Shown one piece after another: positions 41,987 through 49,790 of a stretch of 64,000 nt of DNA (within the stretch, counting starts at the first letter, position 1; the number at the start of each line of letters is the position of its first letter). This DNA is from Paenacidovorax monticola (lineage in GTDB: Bacteria > Pseudomonadota > Gammaproteobacteria > Burkholderiales > Burkholderiaceae_C), in assembly GCF_014489595.1 (NCBI RefSeq), contig NZ_CP060790.1, positions 2,046,001-2,110,000 of the forward strand, given 5' to 3'. The notes below the pieces were generated by a model. That model was not told the DNA's origin. It saw nothing but the letters and a program-made list of their open reading frames with translations, and searched no databases. Made by a program: the position numbers and the translations under genes.

Positions 41987-42047
41987 CCTATAAAAAGGCC
42001 TGCAGCGCCCGCTGGAAAGGCGCGAGCAGCTATCAACAAAATAGCAC
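41987..42047 (+). repeat. AGCTA stem-loop repeat, copy 3
   Basis: AAAAAGGCCTGCAGCGCCC, a short loop, then GGCGCGAGCAGCTATCAAC and AAAATAGCAC. It aligns along its whole length with copy 7 (48668-48729). Confidence 0.75.
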
Positions 42048-42072
42048 GGCTACACCCATTACTCCAACGTTC

Positions 42073-42095
42073 GCGGGCCACGGCCCGCTTTTTTT
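42073..42095 (+). terminator. Intrinsic terminator upstream of the globin gene
   Basis: GCGGGCC-AC-GGCCCGC, perfect 7-bp stem, then seven T. It ends transcription from the kinase-regulator operon 18 bases before the globin ATG. Almost identical to the terminator at 48742. Confidence 0.85.
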
Positions 42096-42112
42096 CACCA
42101 GGAGCCCCGCCC

Positions 42113-42529
42113 ATGTCCCCCGACCAGATCCAGCTCGTGCGCCAGAGCTTCGCCCGCGTGGCCCCCATCGCCGACCAGGCCGCCACGCTGTTCTACGCCA
42201 GGCTGTTCGCCCTCGACCCCGCCATCAGCCGCCTGTTCTCGGGCTCCGACATGCCCGCCCAGGGCCGCCGCCTGATGGAGATGATCGGCGACGCCGTGCG
42301 CCTGCTGGAGCAGCCCGCGCAGCTCGACGCCGCGCTGCGCGAACTGGGTAAGCGCCACGTGGCCTACGGCGTGCAGGACGGCCACTACACCACCGTAGGC
42401 ACCGCCCTGCTCGCCACCCTGGCCGACGCCCTGGGCCCCGACTTCACCCCCGCCACGCGCGCGGCCTGGGGCGCGCTGTATGCGCACGTGGGCGACACCA
42501 TGCAGGCGGGGGCGCAAGAGGTTTTCTAG
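42113..42529 (+). CDS. Single-domain bacterial globin
   Basis: 138 residues, haem-binding globin of the Vitreoscilla haemoglobin/flavohaemoglobin N-domain type: QIQLVRQSFARVAPIADQAATLFYARLFALDPAISRLF at the start, proximal His in LGKRHVAYGV, and the C-terminal helix ATRAAWGALYAHVGDTM. There is no reductase domain. Likely roles are oxygen or nitric oxide handling. The AGGAGC before the ATG is a good ribosome-binding site. Its TAG stop shares the bases CTAG with the convergent araC stop. TGTCGC-type AraC half-sites upstream suggest control by that neighbour. Confidence 0.9.
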   Translation: MSPDQIQLVRQSFARVAPIADQAATLFYARLFALDPAISRLFSGSDMPAQGRRLMEMIGDAVRLLEQPAQLDAALRELGKRHVAYGVQDGHYTTVGTALLATLADALGPDFTPATRAAWGALYAHVGDTMQAGAQEVF

Positions 42530-43515
42530 GCTGAATCGACATTCAAACACCCCCACCGTGCCTCGCCGGGCGTCATGCCGTAGTGCTGCTTGAACACGCG
42601 GTTGAGCGCCGACGCCTCCGAGAACCCGCAGGTATGCGCGATGGCCGAGATGCTCATGCCTGCGTTGCGCGGCTCGGTCAGCAGCGCGTAGGCGGCCTGC
42701 AGGCGGGCCTGGCGCACCGCCTCCTGGTAGCTGGTGCCGTGGGCCGCCAGCAAGCGCTGCAGGTGGCGCGGCGACAGGCCCTGGCGCGCGGCCAGCCACT
42801 CCAGGCCCAAGCGCCCCTGCCCCAGGTGGGCGGCGATGTCGGCCTGCACGGCACGCAGGCGCGCTGCGGCCAGGCTGTGCTCCTCGGCCCAGGCCGCGTA
42901 GTCGGGCGACTGGCCCAGCACCACGGCCAGCATGTCCTGCAACTGGCGGCCTGCCAGTTGCAGGCTGGCGGCGCCGCGCAGCGGGTCCGATTCGAGCAGG
43001 CGGCCGAAGCGCCGCAGCAGTTGCAGCGTGGGCGTGCCGCGCCGCAGCACCAGCATGGGCGCGTCGGATAGGCGCGGCAGCATGCGCGCCACGTCGCGGT
43101 GCGGCACGCGCAGCACCCATGAAGCACCCGCCTGCTGGGAAACCCGCATAGGCCGCGCCTGCGACAGCAGCGCTGCGTCGCCGGGGCGCAGGTGCAGCGC
43201 TTCGCGGCCGGGCTGCTCGATGAGCGCCTCCGCCGATGGCATGAGCAGCATCAAGTCGTCCTGACCGTCCTTGCAGAGCTGCGCAGTGCGCGTGGTGCAC
43301 ACAGCTCCTACATGCGCGCCGCCCCAGCTCGCGCCCGGCACGGTGCGCAAGCTGGCCCGGTAGTGCAAGGGCCGGTCGGCGTGCAGGGGCGCCACGTCCA
43401 CACGTATCACGCCAGCCAGGTAGTCGCGCATGGCGCTCAGGCGACGGTCCGTGGGCAGGGTGTGCAGGCACAGGCGGGTGTCCAAGGGCACAGCGGCATC
43501 GTGGGCGGGGGTCAT
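42526..43515 (-). CDS. AraC-family transcriptional regulator
   Basis: 329 residues. The N-terminal ~190 residues form the cupin-like sensor found in AraC_binding_2 regulators (QPGREALHLRPGDAALLSQARPM). The C-terminal domain has both helix-turn-helix motifs: LEWLAARQGLSPRHLQRLL and ISAIAHTCGFSEASALNRVFKQHYGMTPGEAR. The ligand is unknown. The ATG follows GAGGGAG. Candidate operators with 21-bp periodicity occur just upstream (43561-43602, 43754) and before the globin gene, matching TGTCGC-N8-AA, the spacing I recall for Pseudomonas ArgR, another AraC-family protein. Confidence 0.9.
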   Translation of the reverse strand: MTPAHDAAVPLDTRLCLHTLPTDRRLSAMRDYLAGVIRVDVAPLHADRPLHYRASLRTVPGASWGGAHVGAVCTTRTAQLCKDGQDDLMLLMPSAEALIEQPGREALHLRPGDAALLSQARPMRVSQQAGASWVLRVPHRDVARMLPRLSDAPMLVLRRGTPTLQLLRRFGRLLESDPLRGAASLQLAGRQLQDMLAVVLGQSPDYAAWAEEHSLAAARLRAVQADIAAHLGQGRLGLEWLAARQGLSPRHLQRLLAAHGTSYQEAVRQARLQAAYALLTEPRNAGMSISAIAHTCGFSEASALNRVFKQHYGMTPGEARWGCLNVDSA

Positions 43516-43560
43516 GTGAAAGCTCCCTCGTTACAAGCGCGGCCAGTGTCGCAGAACACG

Positions 43561-43602
43561 CATGTCGCGTGGCGTCAAGGACATGTCGCACAGCGTCAAC
43601 CG
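43561..43602 (+). promoter_or_regulatory. Tandem AraC-type half-sites next to araC
   Basis: Two units, CATGTCGCGTGGCGTCAA and CATGTCGCACAGCGTCAA, start exactly 21 bp apart and fit (TGTCGC-N8-AA-N5) twice. They lie 46 bases upstream of the araC start and point towards the IPTL-CTERM genes. Confidence 0.6.
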
Positions 43603-43614
43603 TGGCCGCCTCCC

Positions 43615-43736
43615 CGCGCTGCGCGGATCCTGCTGCATGGCGCGGGCCGCTTGCAGGCGGGTGTGGTGCAGCTCGTCCTGGTAGCTCGCGCTCTCGGCGG
43701 CAAACAGGCGCTGCAGCTGGCGGGCCAGATGCTCTG
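43615..43736 (-). pseudogene. Remnant of an AraC-type HTH domain
   Basis: About 40 codons read LARQLQRLFAAESASYQDEL then HHTRLQAARAMQQDPRSAG, closely parallel to the intact neighbour's SPRHLQRLLAAHGTSYQEAV and RQARLQAAYALLTEPRNAG. The sensor domain and the rest of the helix-turn-helix domain are missing. It looks like a leftover of a duplicated or decayed regulator. Confidence 0.6.
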
Positions 43737-43753
43737 GCGCGCGGCATCAATGC

Positions 43754-43774
43754 CATGGCGCATGGCGTCAAGAC
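43754..43774 (+). promoter_or_regulatory. Third AraC-type half-site
   Basis: CATGGCGCATGGCGTCAAGA, same pattern as the pair at 43561 with one change in the TGTCGC core. It lies about 150 bases upstream of the first IPTL-CTERM gene. Confidence 0.45.
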
Positions 43775-43842
43775 AAGGTGCAGCCTTGTTTTCAAGAATC
43801 CCCCTCCATCGCCTGCCTGCGGGACATGCGCTGCCAAAAGAA

Positions 43843-43890
43843 GAGCTGCCTGCGCCCATCCCCTGGGCGCTGCAGCCCTGCATAGCTTGA
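43843..43890 (-). repeat. AGCTA stem-loop repeat, copy 4
   Basis: On the minus strand GGGCTGCAGCGCCC and GGGCGCAGGCAGCTC flank a short loop, forming a nearly perfect stem GCTGC-a-GCGCCC/GGGCGC-ag-GCAGC. It ends 4 bases before the GAGAGGAG ribosome-binding site of the next gene. Confidence 0.75.
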
Positions 43891-43907
43891 AATCGAGAGG
43901 AGTCCCT

Positions 43908-45857
43908 TTGCTGCAACTGCGCCCCCTGGCCCTGGCCGCCCTGTGGCTGCCCGCCGCCGCGCAAGCCGCCACCTACACCGTCAACCGCGCCACCGACGAG
44001 GCGCTGGGCATGGGTGGCGTGACCTGCGCGGCGGGCGACCCATGCACGCTGCGCGCGGCCATCGCGCGGGCCAACATCAACCCTGGTGCGGACACGATCC
44101 AGTTCGGCTTCGGCGGCGCGCCCACCATCATCAGCCCCACCTCGCTCCTGCCCGAGATCATCGGGCCCCTCACCATCGACGGCTATGCCAACGGCGCGGG
44201 CACACCCAACACGGCGGCCACGGGGCACAACGCGGTCATCACCATCCGGATCGACGGCGCCAGCCAGCCCGGCGGGCCGCTGGCGGATGGCCTGCGCTTT
44301 GGCCAGGGGAGCAGCCACTCGCGCCTGACGGGCGTTGCCGTCACCCGCTTCACGGGCCGGGGCGTGGCGGTCAATGGCTACGGCCAGGCCGCGGCGGCCG
44401 AGCGCATCGCCATCGTAGGCAACTTCATCGGCACCGACGGCAGCGGCATGGGCGACGACGCCACCGGCGCGCTGGCCAACACCTGGGAGGGCATCGACAT
44501 CCGGAACAGCGCCAGGCTCACGCGCGTGGGCGGCCCGCTGCCGGCCGAGCGCAACCTCATCGTGGGCAAGCTGGCCGGGGTGAACAGCAACCGGGACCAG
44601 GCCACCCTGGTGGCCAACAACTACATCGGCACCGACCGCACGGGCAACGTGCCGCGCGGCGCCACCTTCCAGGGCGTGCGCATCGACACCGCGGGCACCA
44701 CCGTGCAGGGCAACGTCATCGGCGCGGTGGAGACCGGCGTCTTCGTCGGCGGCGAGGCCGATGGCGTATCCGTGGCGCGCAACCGCATCGGCGTGGGCAC
44801 GGGCGGCGCACCCATCGCCGGCCCGGCCAGCCAGCATGGCGTGTGGCTCACCGACTTGGCCCCGCTCAACGTGGGGCACAGCCCCGGCCGCATCGGCATC
44901 GGCGGCACGCTCGCGAGCGACGGCAACACCATCGCGCACTGGGGCGGCAGCGGCATCTTCGTGCAGCGCAACAACGCGGACTCGCCGGAGTTCGTGCGGC
45001 TGTGGTGGCTGAACAACCGCATCTACGCCACGGGGCAACTGCCCATCGAACTCATCGACACCGTGGACAACCAGGGCCTGAACCCCGGCGACCCCGCGCC
45101 CCCGAAGATCAACGCAGGCCAGCCCGCCCCCGCCATCACCGCCGCCACGGGCGACGGCAGCGGCACGCAGGTGACCTACAGCCTGCAGGCAGTGGCCAAC
45201 GCCAGCTACGCCGTGCAGGCCTTTGCCACGCCCGCCTGCCATGCCAGCGGCTACGGGCCGGGGCAGCTCCTGCTGGGCACGCACACCATCGACACCACGA
45301 ACCCGGGCACCTTCAGCTTCACCGCCTCCGGCCTGCTGCCCGCCGCCAGCGGCAGCGCCATCACGCTCACCGCCACACGCGTGTTCAACGACACCACGCG
45401 GCAAAGCTCCGAGTTCTCGCAGTGCTTCCCGCTCGCAGGCGGCGCGGCAGGCACGCCGCCCATGGTGAACGTGCCCGGCCTCACGGCCACGGTGGGCCAG
45501 CCGTTCAGCGCAAACCTCGCGCAGTACGTGGACGCGACCGACAACGACGCCATCCAGAGCTACGCCCTGACCGGCGCCGCGCCCGGCCTGTCGGCCACGG
45601 GCGCCGTGCTGGCGGGCATGCCCACGGCCCCAGGCACCTACCACTTCACCCTGGCCGCCACCGACAAGGACGGCACCGCCAGCGCGGTGTTCACGCTCAC
45701 GGTAACGGGCCTGGGCGGCCCCGGCGATCCAGGCAACCCCGATGGCCCAGGCGGCGGCAACGCAGTCGCCGTGCCCACGCTGGGCCATGCGGGCTTGCTG
45801 CTGCTCTCGGGGCTGGTGGGGGCGTTGGGATGGCGGAGAAAACGCTATCGAAATTGA
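43908..45857 (+). CDS. CSLREA-type beta-helix surface protein with IPTL-CTERM tail
   Basis: 649 residues. Signal peptide (LALAALWLPAAAQA), then a CSLREA-like domain (TYTVNRATDEALG, CTLRAAIARANINPGADTIQF) and a long region of parallel beta-helix repeats (NFIGTDGSG, NYIGTDRTG, NRIGVGTGG). A putative-Ig cadherin-like domain follows (~520-610), then a Gly/Pro linker and the sorting tail VPTLGHAGLLLLSGLVGALGWRRKR: motif, hydrophobic helix, basic end. This is the IPTL-CTERM pattern handled by exosortase-like enzymes (XrtH); no such enzyme is in the window. The TTG start at 43908 has a strong GAGAGGAG. The stop lies inside repeat copy 5. Confidence 0.85.
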   Translation: MLQLRPLALAALWLPAAAQAATYTVNRATDEALGMGGVTCAAGDPCTLRAAIARANINPGADTIQFGFGGAPTIISPTSLLPEIIGPLTIDGYANGAGTPNTAATGHNAVITIRIDGASQPGGPLADGLRFGQGSSHSRLTGVAVTRFTGRGVAVNGYGQAAAAERIAIVGNFIGTDGSGMGDDATGALANTWEGIDIRNSARLTRVGGPLPAERNLIVGKLAGVNSNRDQATLVANNYIGTDRTGNVPRGATFQGVRIDTAGTTVQGNVIGAVETGVFVGGEADGVSVARNRIGVGTGGAPIAGPASQHGVWLTDLAPLNVGHSPGRIGIGGTLASDGNTIAHWGGSGIFVQRNNADSPEFVRLWWLNNRIYATGQLPIELIDTVDNQGLNPGDPAPPKINAGQPAPAITAATGDGSGTQVTYSLQAVANASYAVQAFATPACHASGYGPGQLLLGTHTIDTTNPGTFSFTASGLLPAASGSAITLTATRVFNDTTRQSSEFSQCFPLAGGAAGTPPMVNVPGLTATVGQPFSANLAQYVDATDNDAIQSYALTGAAPGLSATGAVLAGMPTAPGTYHFTLAATDKDGTASAVFTLTVTGLGGPGDPGNPDGPGGGNAVAVPTLGHAGLLLLSGLVGALGWRRKRYRN

Positions 45858-45893
45858 AGCTGTCTGCACCCACTGTATGGGCGCTGCAGCCCT
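45844..45893 (-). repeat. AGCTA stem-loop repeat, copy 5, overlapping a 3' coding end
   Basis: On the minus strand CAGGGCTGCAGCGCCCAT, loop, GGGTGCAGACAGCTTCAAT and CGATAGC. Its first 14 bases encode the last residues and stop of the first IPTL-CTERM protein. Confidence 0.7.
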
Positions 45894-45924
45894 GAAACAT
45901 TCAAAAAATGATCGGAGGAAAGCC

Positions 45925-47571
45925 ATGCCACTCACCCCCATCCGCCCCTTGTCCGCCGCGCTGCTGCTGGCAGTGCTGTGGTGCGGCGCCGCGCAGGCGG
46001 CCACGTTCGTCGTGACACACACCAGCGACGAGCCCTTGAGCGGCGCCATGTGCACCAGCCCCGGCTTCGAGCCCTGCACGCTGCGTGCGGCCATTCAGGC
46101 GGCAAACGCCAACCCAGGTGCGGATGCCATCCACTTCGACTTCAGCGGCAGCCCGCAAACCATCGCGCCTGCGTCAGCGCTGCCCGCCATTGCCGATCCG
46201 GTCACCATCGACGGCTATGCCGACATGGCGGGCATACCCAACACCTTGCTTGTGGGTCACAACGCTGAAATCCGCGTGCGCATCGACGGCGCGAGCGCGG
46301 GCCTGGCCCATGGCTTGGTGTTCGCCCCAGGGGCATCCCCATCCGTGCTGCGCGGCTTGGCCATCACGCGCTTTGGCGGCCATGGCGTGCGCGTGGTCGG
46401 GGTACCCAATGTCACCATCGCGGGCAACTTCATCGGCACCGATGGCACGGGCGCGGATGGCGACGAGACCGCCCAGTTGGCCAATGGCCAATACGGCGTC
46501 TTGATCGGCAACGGTGCGGCGAGCGCCATGGTGGGCGGCTTCAATCCGGCAGATCGCAACCTGATCGTGGGCAACGCCAACGGAATGGCCGTGGGCCTGG
46601 ATCTGAACCCCGGCGCCACCCTGCGCGGCAACTACATCGGCACCGACCGCGCGGGCACCAGCCGCCGGGGCACCGGCATGGGCATTAGCATAGACGGCAA
46701 CCAGGGCATCGGCAGCGGCATCTACGGCAACGTGATCGGCGCCAACGGGTGGGGCCTCTACATCCGCAATGGCTCCAGCCGCGTCGCCTTGCGGGGCAAC
46801 TCCATTGGCGTGGGGGCGGACGGCGCGGCCAACATCGCGGGCAGCGCGAGCGGCGTCTACATCACCGACGCCGGGCAGTCGCTGGAAAGCCCCTCGTTCA
46901 TCTCCGTGGGCGGTACCGACCCCGGCGAGCCGAACACCATTGCGAACTGGGGGCTCAACGGCATTCGCGCCCAGCGCAACAACGCATCGCCCTACATGGC
47001 GATGCTCACGTTCCAGCGCAACAGCATCTATAGCAACGGTGCGCTGGGCATCGAGCTGATCGACAACTACGCCAGCCAGGGCACCGCTCCCGGCCAGCCC
47101 GCGCCCGCAGCGATCAACGACGGGCAGAACCCGCCAGCCATCCAAAGCGCCATCGGCGATGCGCAGGGCACCACGGTGCAACTGAGCTTCACCGGCGCAC
47201 CCGGCACCGCGCAGAGCTTCGAGGTGTTCGCCAACACCGCCTGCGACGCCAGCGGCTGGGGCGAGGGGCGCACATTCGTCAGCGACGCGCTGGTCAACAC
47301 CGACGCCAGCGGCAACTACAGCGGCAGCATCACCGTGCCCGCCGTGCCAGCGGGCACCTGGTTGACCGTGACCTCTTCGCGCAGCTTCTCTGGCGGCAGC
47401 CCCGAGTACGCCACCTCGGAGTTCTCGCGATGCGTGCAGGTGCAGGGCGGCGCGCCGGTCCACCCCGGCGGCGGCAATGTGGCCGCCATCCCCACGCTGG
47501 GCCACGCGGCGCTGGCGCTGCTCTCGGCCCTGGTGGGCCTGTTCGGCCTGCGCCAGCGGCGCGGGGCTTGA
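45925..47571 (+). CDS. CSLREA-type beta-helix surface protein with IPTL-CTERM tail
   Basis: 548-residue paralogue of the gene before it. Signal peptide PLSAALLLAVLWCGAAQA, CSLREA-like region with CTLRAAIQAANANPGADAIHF, and beta-helix repeats with NFIGTDGTG and NYIGTDRAG. It lacks the cadherin-like domain. The C-terminal tail IPTLGHAALALLSALVGLFG ends in RQRRGA, the best IPTL-CTERM match of the three. The ATG follows CGGAGGAAAG. The two paralogues align over most of their length, so this is a local duplication. Likely a secreted, cell-surface-anchored protein; function unknown. Confidence 0.87.
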   Translation: MPLTPIRPLSAALLLAVLWCGAAQAATFVVTHTSDEPLSGAMCTSPGFEPCTLRAAIQAANANPGADAIHFDFSGSPQTIAPASALPAIADPVTIDGYADMAGIPNTLLVGHNAEIRVRIDGASAGLAHGLVFAPGASPSVLRGLAITRFGGHGVRVVGVPNVTIAGNFIGTDGTGADGDETAQLANGQYGVLIGNGAASAMVGGFNPADRNLIVGNANGMAVGLDLNPGATLRGNYIGTDRAGTSRRGTGMGISIDGNQGIGSGIYGNVIGANGWGLYIRNGSSRVALRGNSIGVGADGAANIAGSASGVYITDAGQSLESPSFISVGGTDPGEPNTIANWGLNGIRAQRNNASPYMAMLTFQRNSIYSNGALGIELIDNYASQGTAPGQPAPAAINDGQNPPAIQSAIGDAQGTTVQLSFTGAPGTAQSFEVFANTACDASGWGEGRTFVSDALVNTDASGNYSGSITVPAVPAGTWLTVTSSRSFSGGSPEYATSEFSRCVQVQGGAPVHPGGGNVAAIPTLGHAALALLSALVGLFGLRQRRGA

Positions 47572-47597
47572 TCCGTTTTTTTCCTCCCCTCACCACC

Positions 47598-48671
47598 ATG
47601 CACCCCGCACGCACCCTTTTCTTCGCCGCGCTGCTGGCCGCCACGCAGGCCCAGGCCGAAACCTGCACCTGGACGGCCGCCGCCAACGCCAACCTCAGCA
47701 ACGCCGCCAACTGGAGCTGCACCGGCGCGGTTACCGTGCCGGGCTCGACCGACGATGTGGTCTTTCCCGCCAACGCGGCAACGCTCTCGGTCATCAACGA
47801 TTTCCCCATCGCTTCGCCCGCGTTCCACACGGTGACGTTCGCGCCGGGCTACACGGTGGGCGGCAACCCATTGAGCAGCGGCTTGGAAACGGTCATCACC
47901 GGCCCCTTCGAGAGCACCGCCCCGTTGAACAGCGCGGGCTGGCTGCGGGTGAACGGGGTGGCAGGCGGCGGGCTGGTTCACTTCCGGGGCAGCGTCTACA
48001 ACGCCGAACTCGTGGTGGGCAACGGCACGGCATCGGCCCATGCGGTGATGGATGCAACGTCCAACGCCATCCCCGTCACCGTGGCGTCGCAAGGCCGGCT
48101 GTCGATGGGCGCGGGCGTGACCGCCGCCACGCTGGACGTGCAATCGGGCGGCACGCTGGCCCTCTCCGAGCCGCCGCCCGGCGCGGCGGGCGGCAGCCAG
48201 GTGGGCAGCGCCACGGTGGCGGGCGCCGTCACCTTCGCGGCGGGCTCCACGCTCGAATACCGCGCGCTCACCAGCCACGACCCCGGCAGGCTGACGGCGC
48301 AGGACAGCATCGCCCTCAACGGCGCCACGCTGCGCATCGTGGTGGAAGACCCGGCCAACCCCGATGCCATCGGCTTCATGCGCACGCTGGTGGCCTATGG
48401 CGACTCCTCCAAGCTCACCGGCCGCTTCGCGGGCCTGCCCGCCAGCGGCGCGCTGATCGAGGCCAGCAACGCGCCGGGCGTCTGGTACAGCGTTTCCTAC
48501 GGCGTGAACAGCAACGCCTTCATCCAGATCACCCGCGTGGCCGCGCCCCCGCCGCCTGCGCCGGGCAACCCGGCGGCCATTCCCGCGCTGGCGCCGGCGG
48601 GGCTGGCGCTGCTGTCGGCCCTGGTGGGCGGGGCGGGGCTGCTGCGGCGGCGCAAGAGGGGTTTTGAATAA
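47598..48671 (+). CDS. Secreted beta-rich protein with IPTL-CTERM-like tail
   Basis: 357 residues, starting 26 bases after the previous gene, so probably in the same operon. Signal peptide ARTLFFAALLAATQAQA; then a start seen in autotransporter-like passengers (CTWTAAANANLSNAANWSC, with gap-and-deposit repeats such as GRLSMGAGVTAATLDVQSGG). The tail IPALAPAGLALLSALVGGAG followed by RRRKRG is a variant of the IPTL-CTERM motif with Ala for Thr. No beta-barrel is present, so it is not a complete autotransporter. Function unknown. Confidence 0.82.
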   Translation: MHPARTLFFAALLAATQAQAETCTWTAAANANLSNAANWSCTGAVTVPGSTDDVVFPANAATLSVINDFPIASPAFHTVTFAPGYTVGGNPLSSGLETVITGPFESTAPLNSAGWLRVNGVAGGGLVHFRGSVYNAELVVGNGTASAHAVMDATSNAIPVTVASQGRLSMGAGVTAATLDVQSGGTLALSEPPPGAAGGSQVGSATVAGAVTFAAGSTLEYRALTSHDPGRLTAQDSIALNGATLRIVVEDPANPDAIGFMRTLVAYGDSSKLTGRFAGLPASGALIEASNAPGVWYSVSYGVNSNAFIQITRVAAPPPPAPGNPAAIPALAPAGLALLSALVGGAGLLRRRKRGFE

Positions 48672-48729
48672 AAAGTGGCCGCTGCGCCCATCCAGCAGGC
48701 GCAGGCAGCTACTGAATGAATAGCAAACC
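48668..48729 (+). repeat. AGCTA stem-loop repeat, copy 7
   Basis: AAAAAGTGGCCGCTGCGCCC, loop, AGGCGCAGGCAGCTACTGAA then TGAATAGCAAAC. It begins at the stop codon of the third IPTL-CTERM gene. (Copy numbers follow my scan order; copy 6 is at 56661.). Confidence 0.75.
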
Positions 48730-48741
48730 ATCTCCATCATT

Positions 48742-48765
48742 CGCGGGCCGTGGCCCGCGTTTTTT
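48742..48765 (+). terminator. Intrinsic terminator of the IPTL-CTERM operon
   Basis: CGCGGGCC-GT-GGCCCGCG, an 8-bp stem followed by six T, 13 bases after repeat copy 7. Same stem as the terminator at 42073. Confidence 0.85.
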
Positions 48766-48818
48766 GTAGATACAGCTACAGCATTGCTGCTTGCATGACA
48801 GCACCCTAAGCTGCTGCC

Positions 48819-49783
48819 ATGGCTCTCACCCCTCGTTCCTGGCTGACCTTCATCGTCAGCCTTCCCTCCGCCAACGCCACGGCGCGCATGCGGATCTGAC
48901 GTGCCGTGAAGGCGCTGGGCTGCGCCGCCCTGCGCGATGGCGTCTACCTGCTGCCCGCGCAGGCGGAGCAGGCCGCGCAACTGCAGGCCCTGGCCGACGA
49001 GGCGCTGCAGGAGGCGGCCAAGCCTGGCTGCTGCAGGTGCAGGCCCGGGACATGGCCGAGCAGGCCGCCTTGCAGGGGCTGTTCGACCGTGCCGCCGACT
49101 GCGCTCCCTGGCTGGAGGCGCTGGCGCGCCAGACACTGAATGGCCTGGGCGCGGCCGAGCTGGGCCGCCTGCAGCGCAAGCACGCGCGGGCCTATGAGGC
49201 CCTCCCCCGCAAGACCGACTTCTTCCCCGGCGAAACCTCGATCCGCGCCGAGGCCCAGTGGCGGGATTTCAGCAACGCCGTCGAGGCCCTGCAGTCGCCG
49301 GGCGAGCCGCAGGCCGCGGCGGGCCGCGGCGGGCCGCATTGCCCGGCGCGACCGCATGCAGTACCAGGGCGGCTGTGGGCCACGCGCCGCCACCTGTGGG
49401 TGGACCGGGTGGCGAGCGCCTGGCTGATCCAGCGCTTCATCGACCCGCATGCGCGCTTCCTGCGGCTGGAGTCCCCGGCCGACTGCCCGCCGGATGCGCT
49501 GGGCTTCGATTTCGACGGCGCGGCCTTCTCGCACGTGGGCGAGCGCGTGACGTTCGAGGTGCTGCTGGCGGGCTTCGGCCTGGAGGGCGACCGCGGCCTC
49601 TCGCGCCTCGCGGGCATGGTGCATGCGCTCGACGTGGGCGGCGCGGCCCCGCCCGAGGCCGGCGGCTTCGAGGCCGTGCTGGCCGGCGCCCGCAAGCGCT
49701 GGCCTGACGACGACGCGCTGCTGGCCGATATCGGCGTGCTGGACTCGCTCCACGCCCATTTCTCCAGCCCGCGCAAGCCCTAG
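48819..49783 (+). pseudogene. chrB: Chromate resistance protein ChrB, disrupted
   Basis: ChrB is a chromate-responsive regulator/resistance protein encoded next to chrA. The N-terminus reads WLTFIVSLPSANATARMRI, then a TGA (48897-48899) where the family has Trp, then RAVKALGCAALRDGVYLLPA. A single-base loss near 49016 shifts into QAWLLQVQARDMAEQAAL and continues to EALPRKTDFFPGETSIRAEA. Between about 49310 and 49370 two compensating shifts hide IARRDRMQYQG before LWATRRHLWVDRVASAWLIQ. The C-terminal ChrB domain then runs normally to FSSPRKP. The premature stop is a substitution, not a run-length error, so this copy may be truly inactive; sequencing errors cannot be excluded. Confidence 0.75.
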
Positions 49784-49790
49784 GACAGCC

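Larger units (their letters stand above)
43516..43907. other. araC to IPTL-CTERM intergenic region
   Basis: 392 bp without an intact gene. It contains AraC-type half-sites, a remnant of a second AraC-type gene on the minus strand, and repeat copy 4 next to the ribosome-binding site of the first IPTL-CTERM gene. Confidence 0.6.

Noticed and set aside
43596..46094. An 832-codon minus-strand frame opposite the first IPTL-CTERM gene
   Set aside because: Composition is that of an antisense shadow (Ala/Arg/Gly/His/Val) with no domains, and the plus strand has signal peptide, beta-helix and sorting tail.
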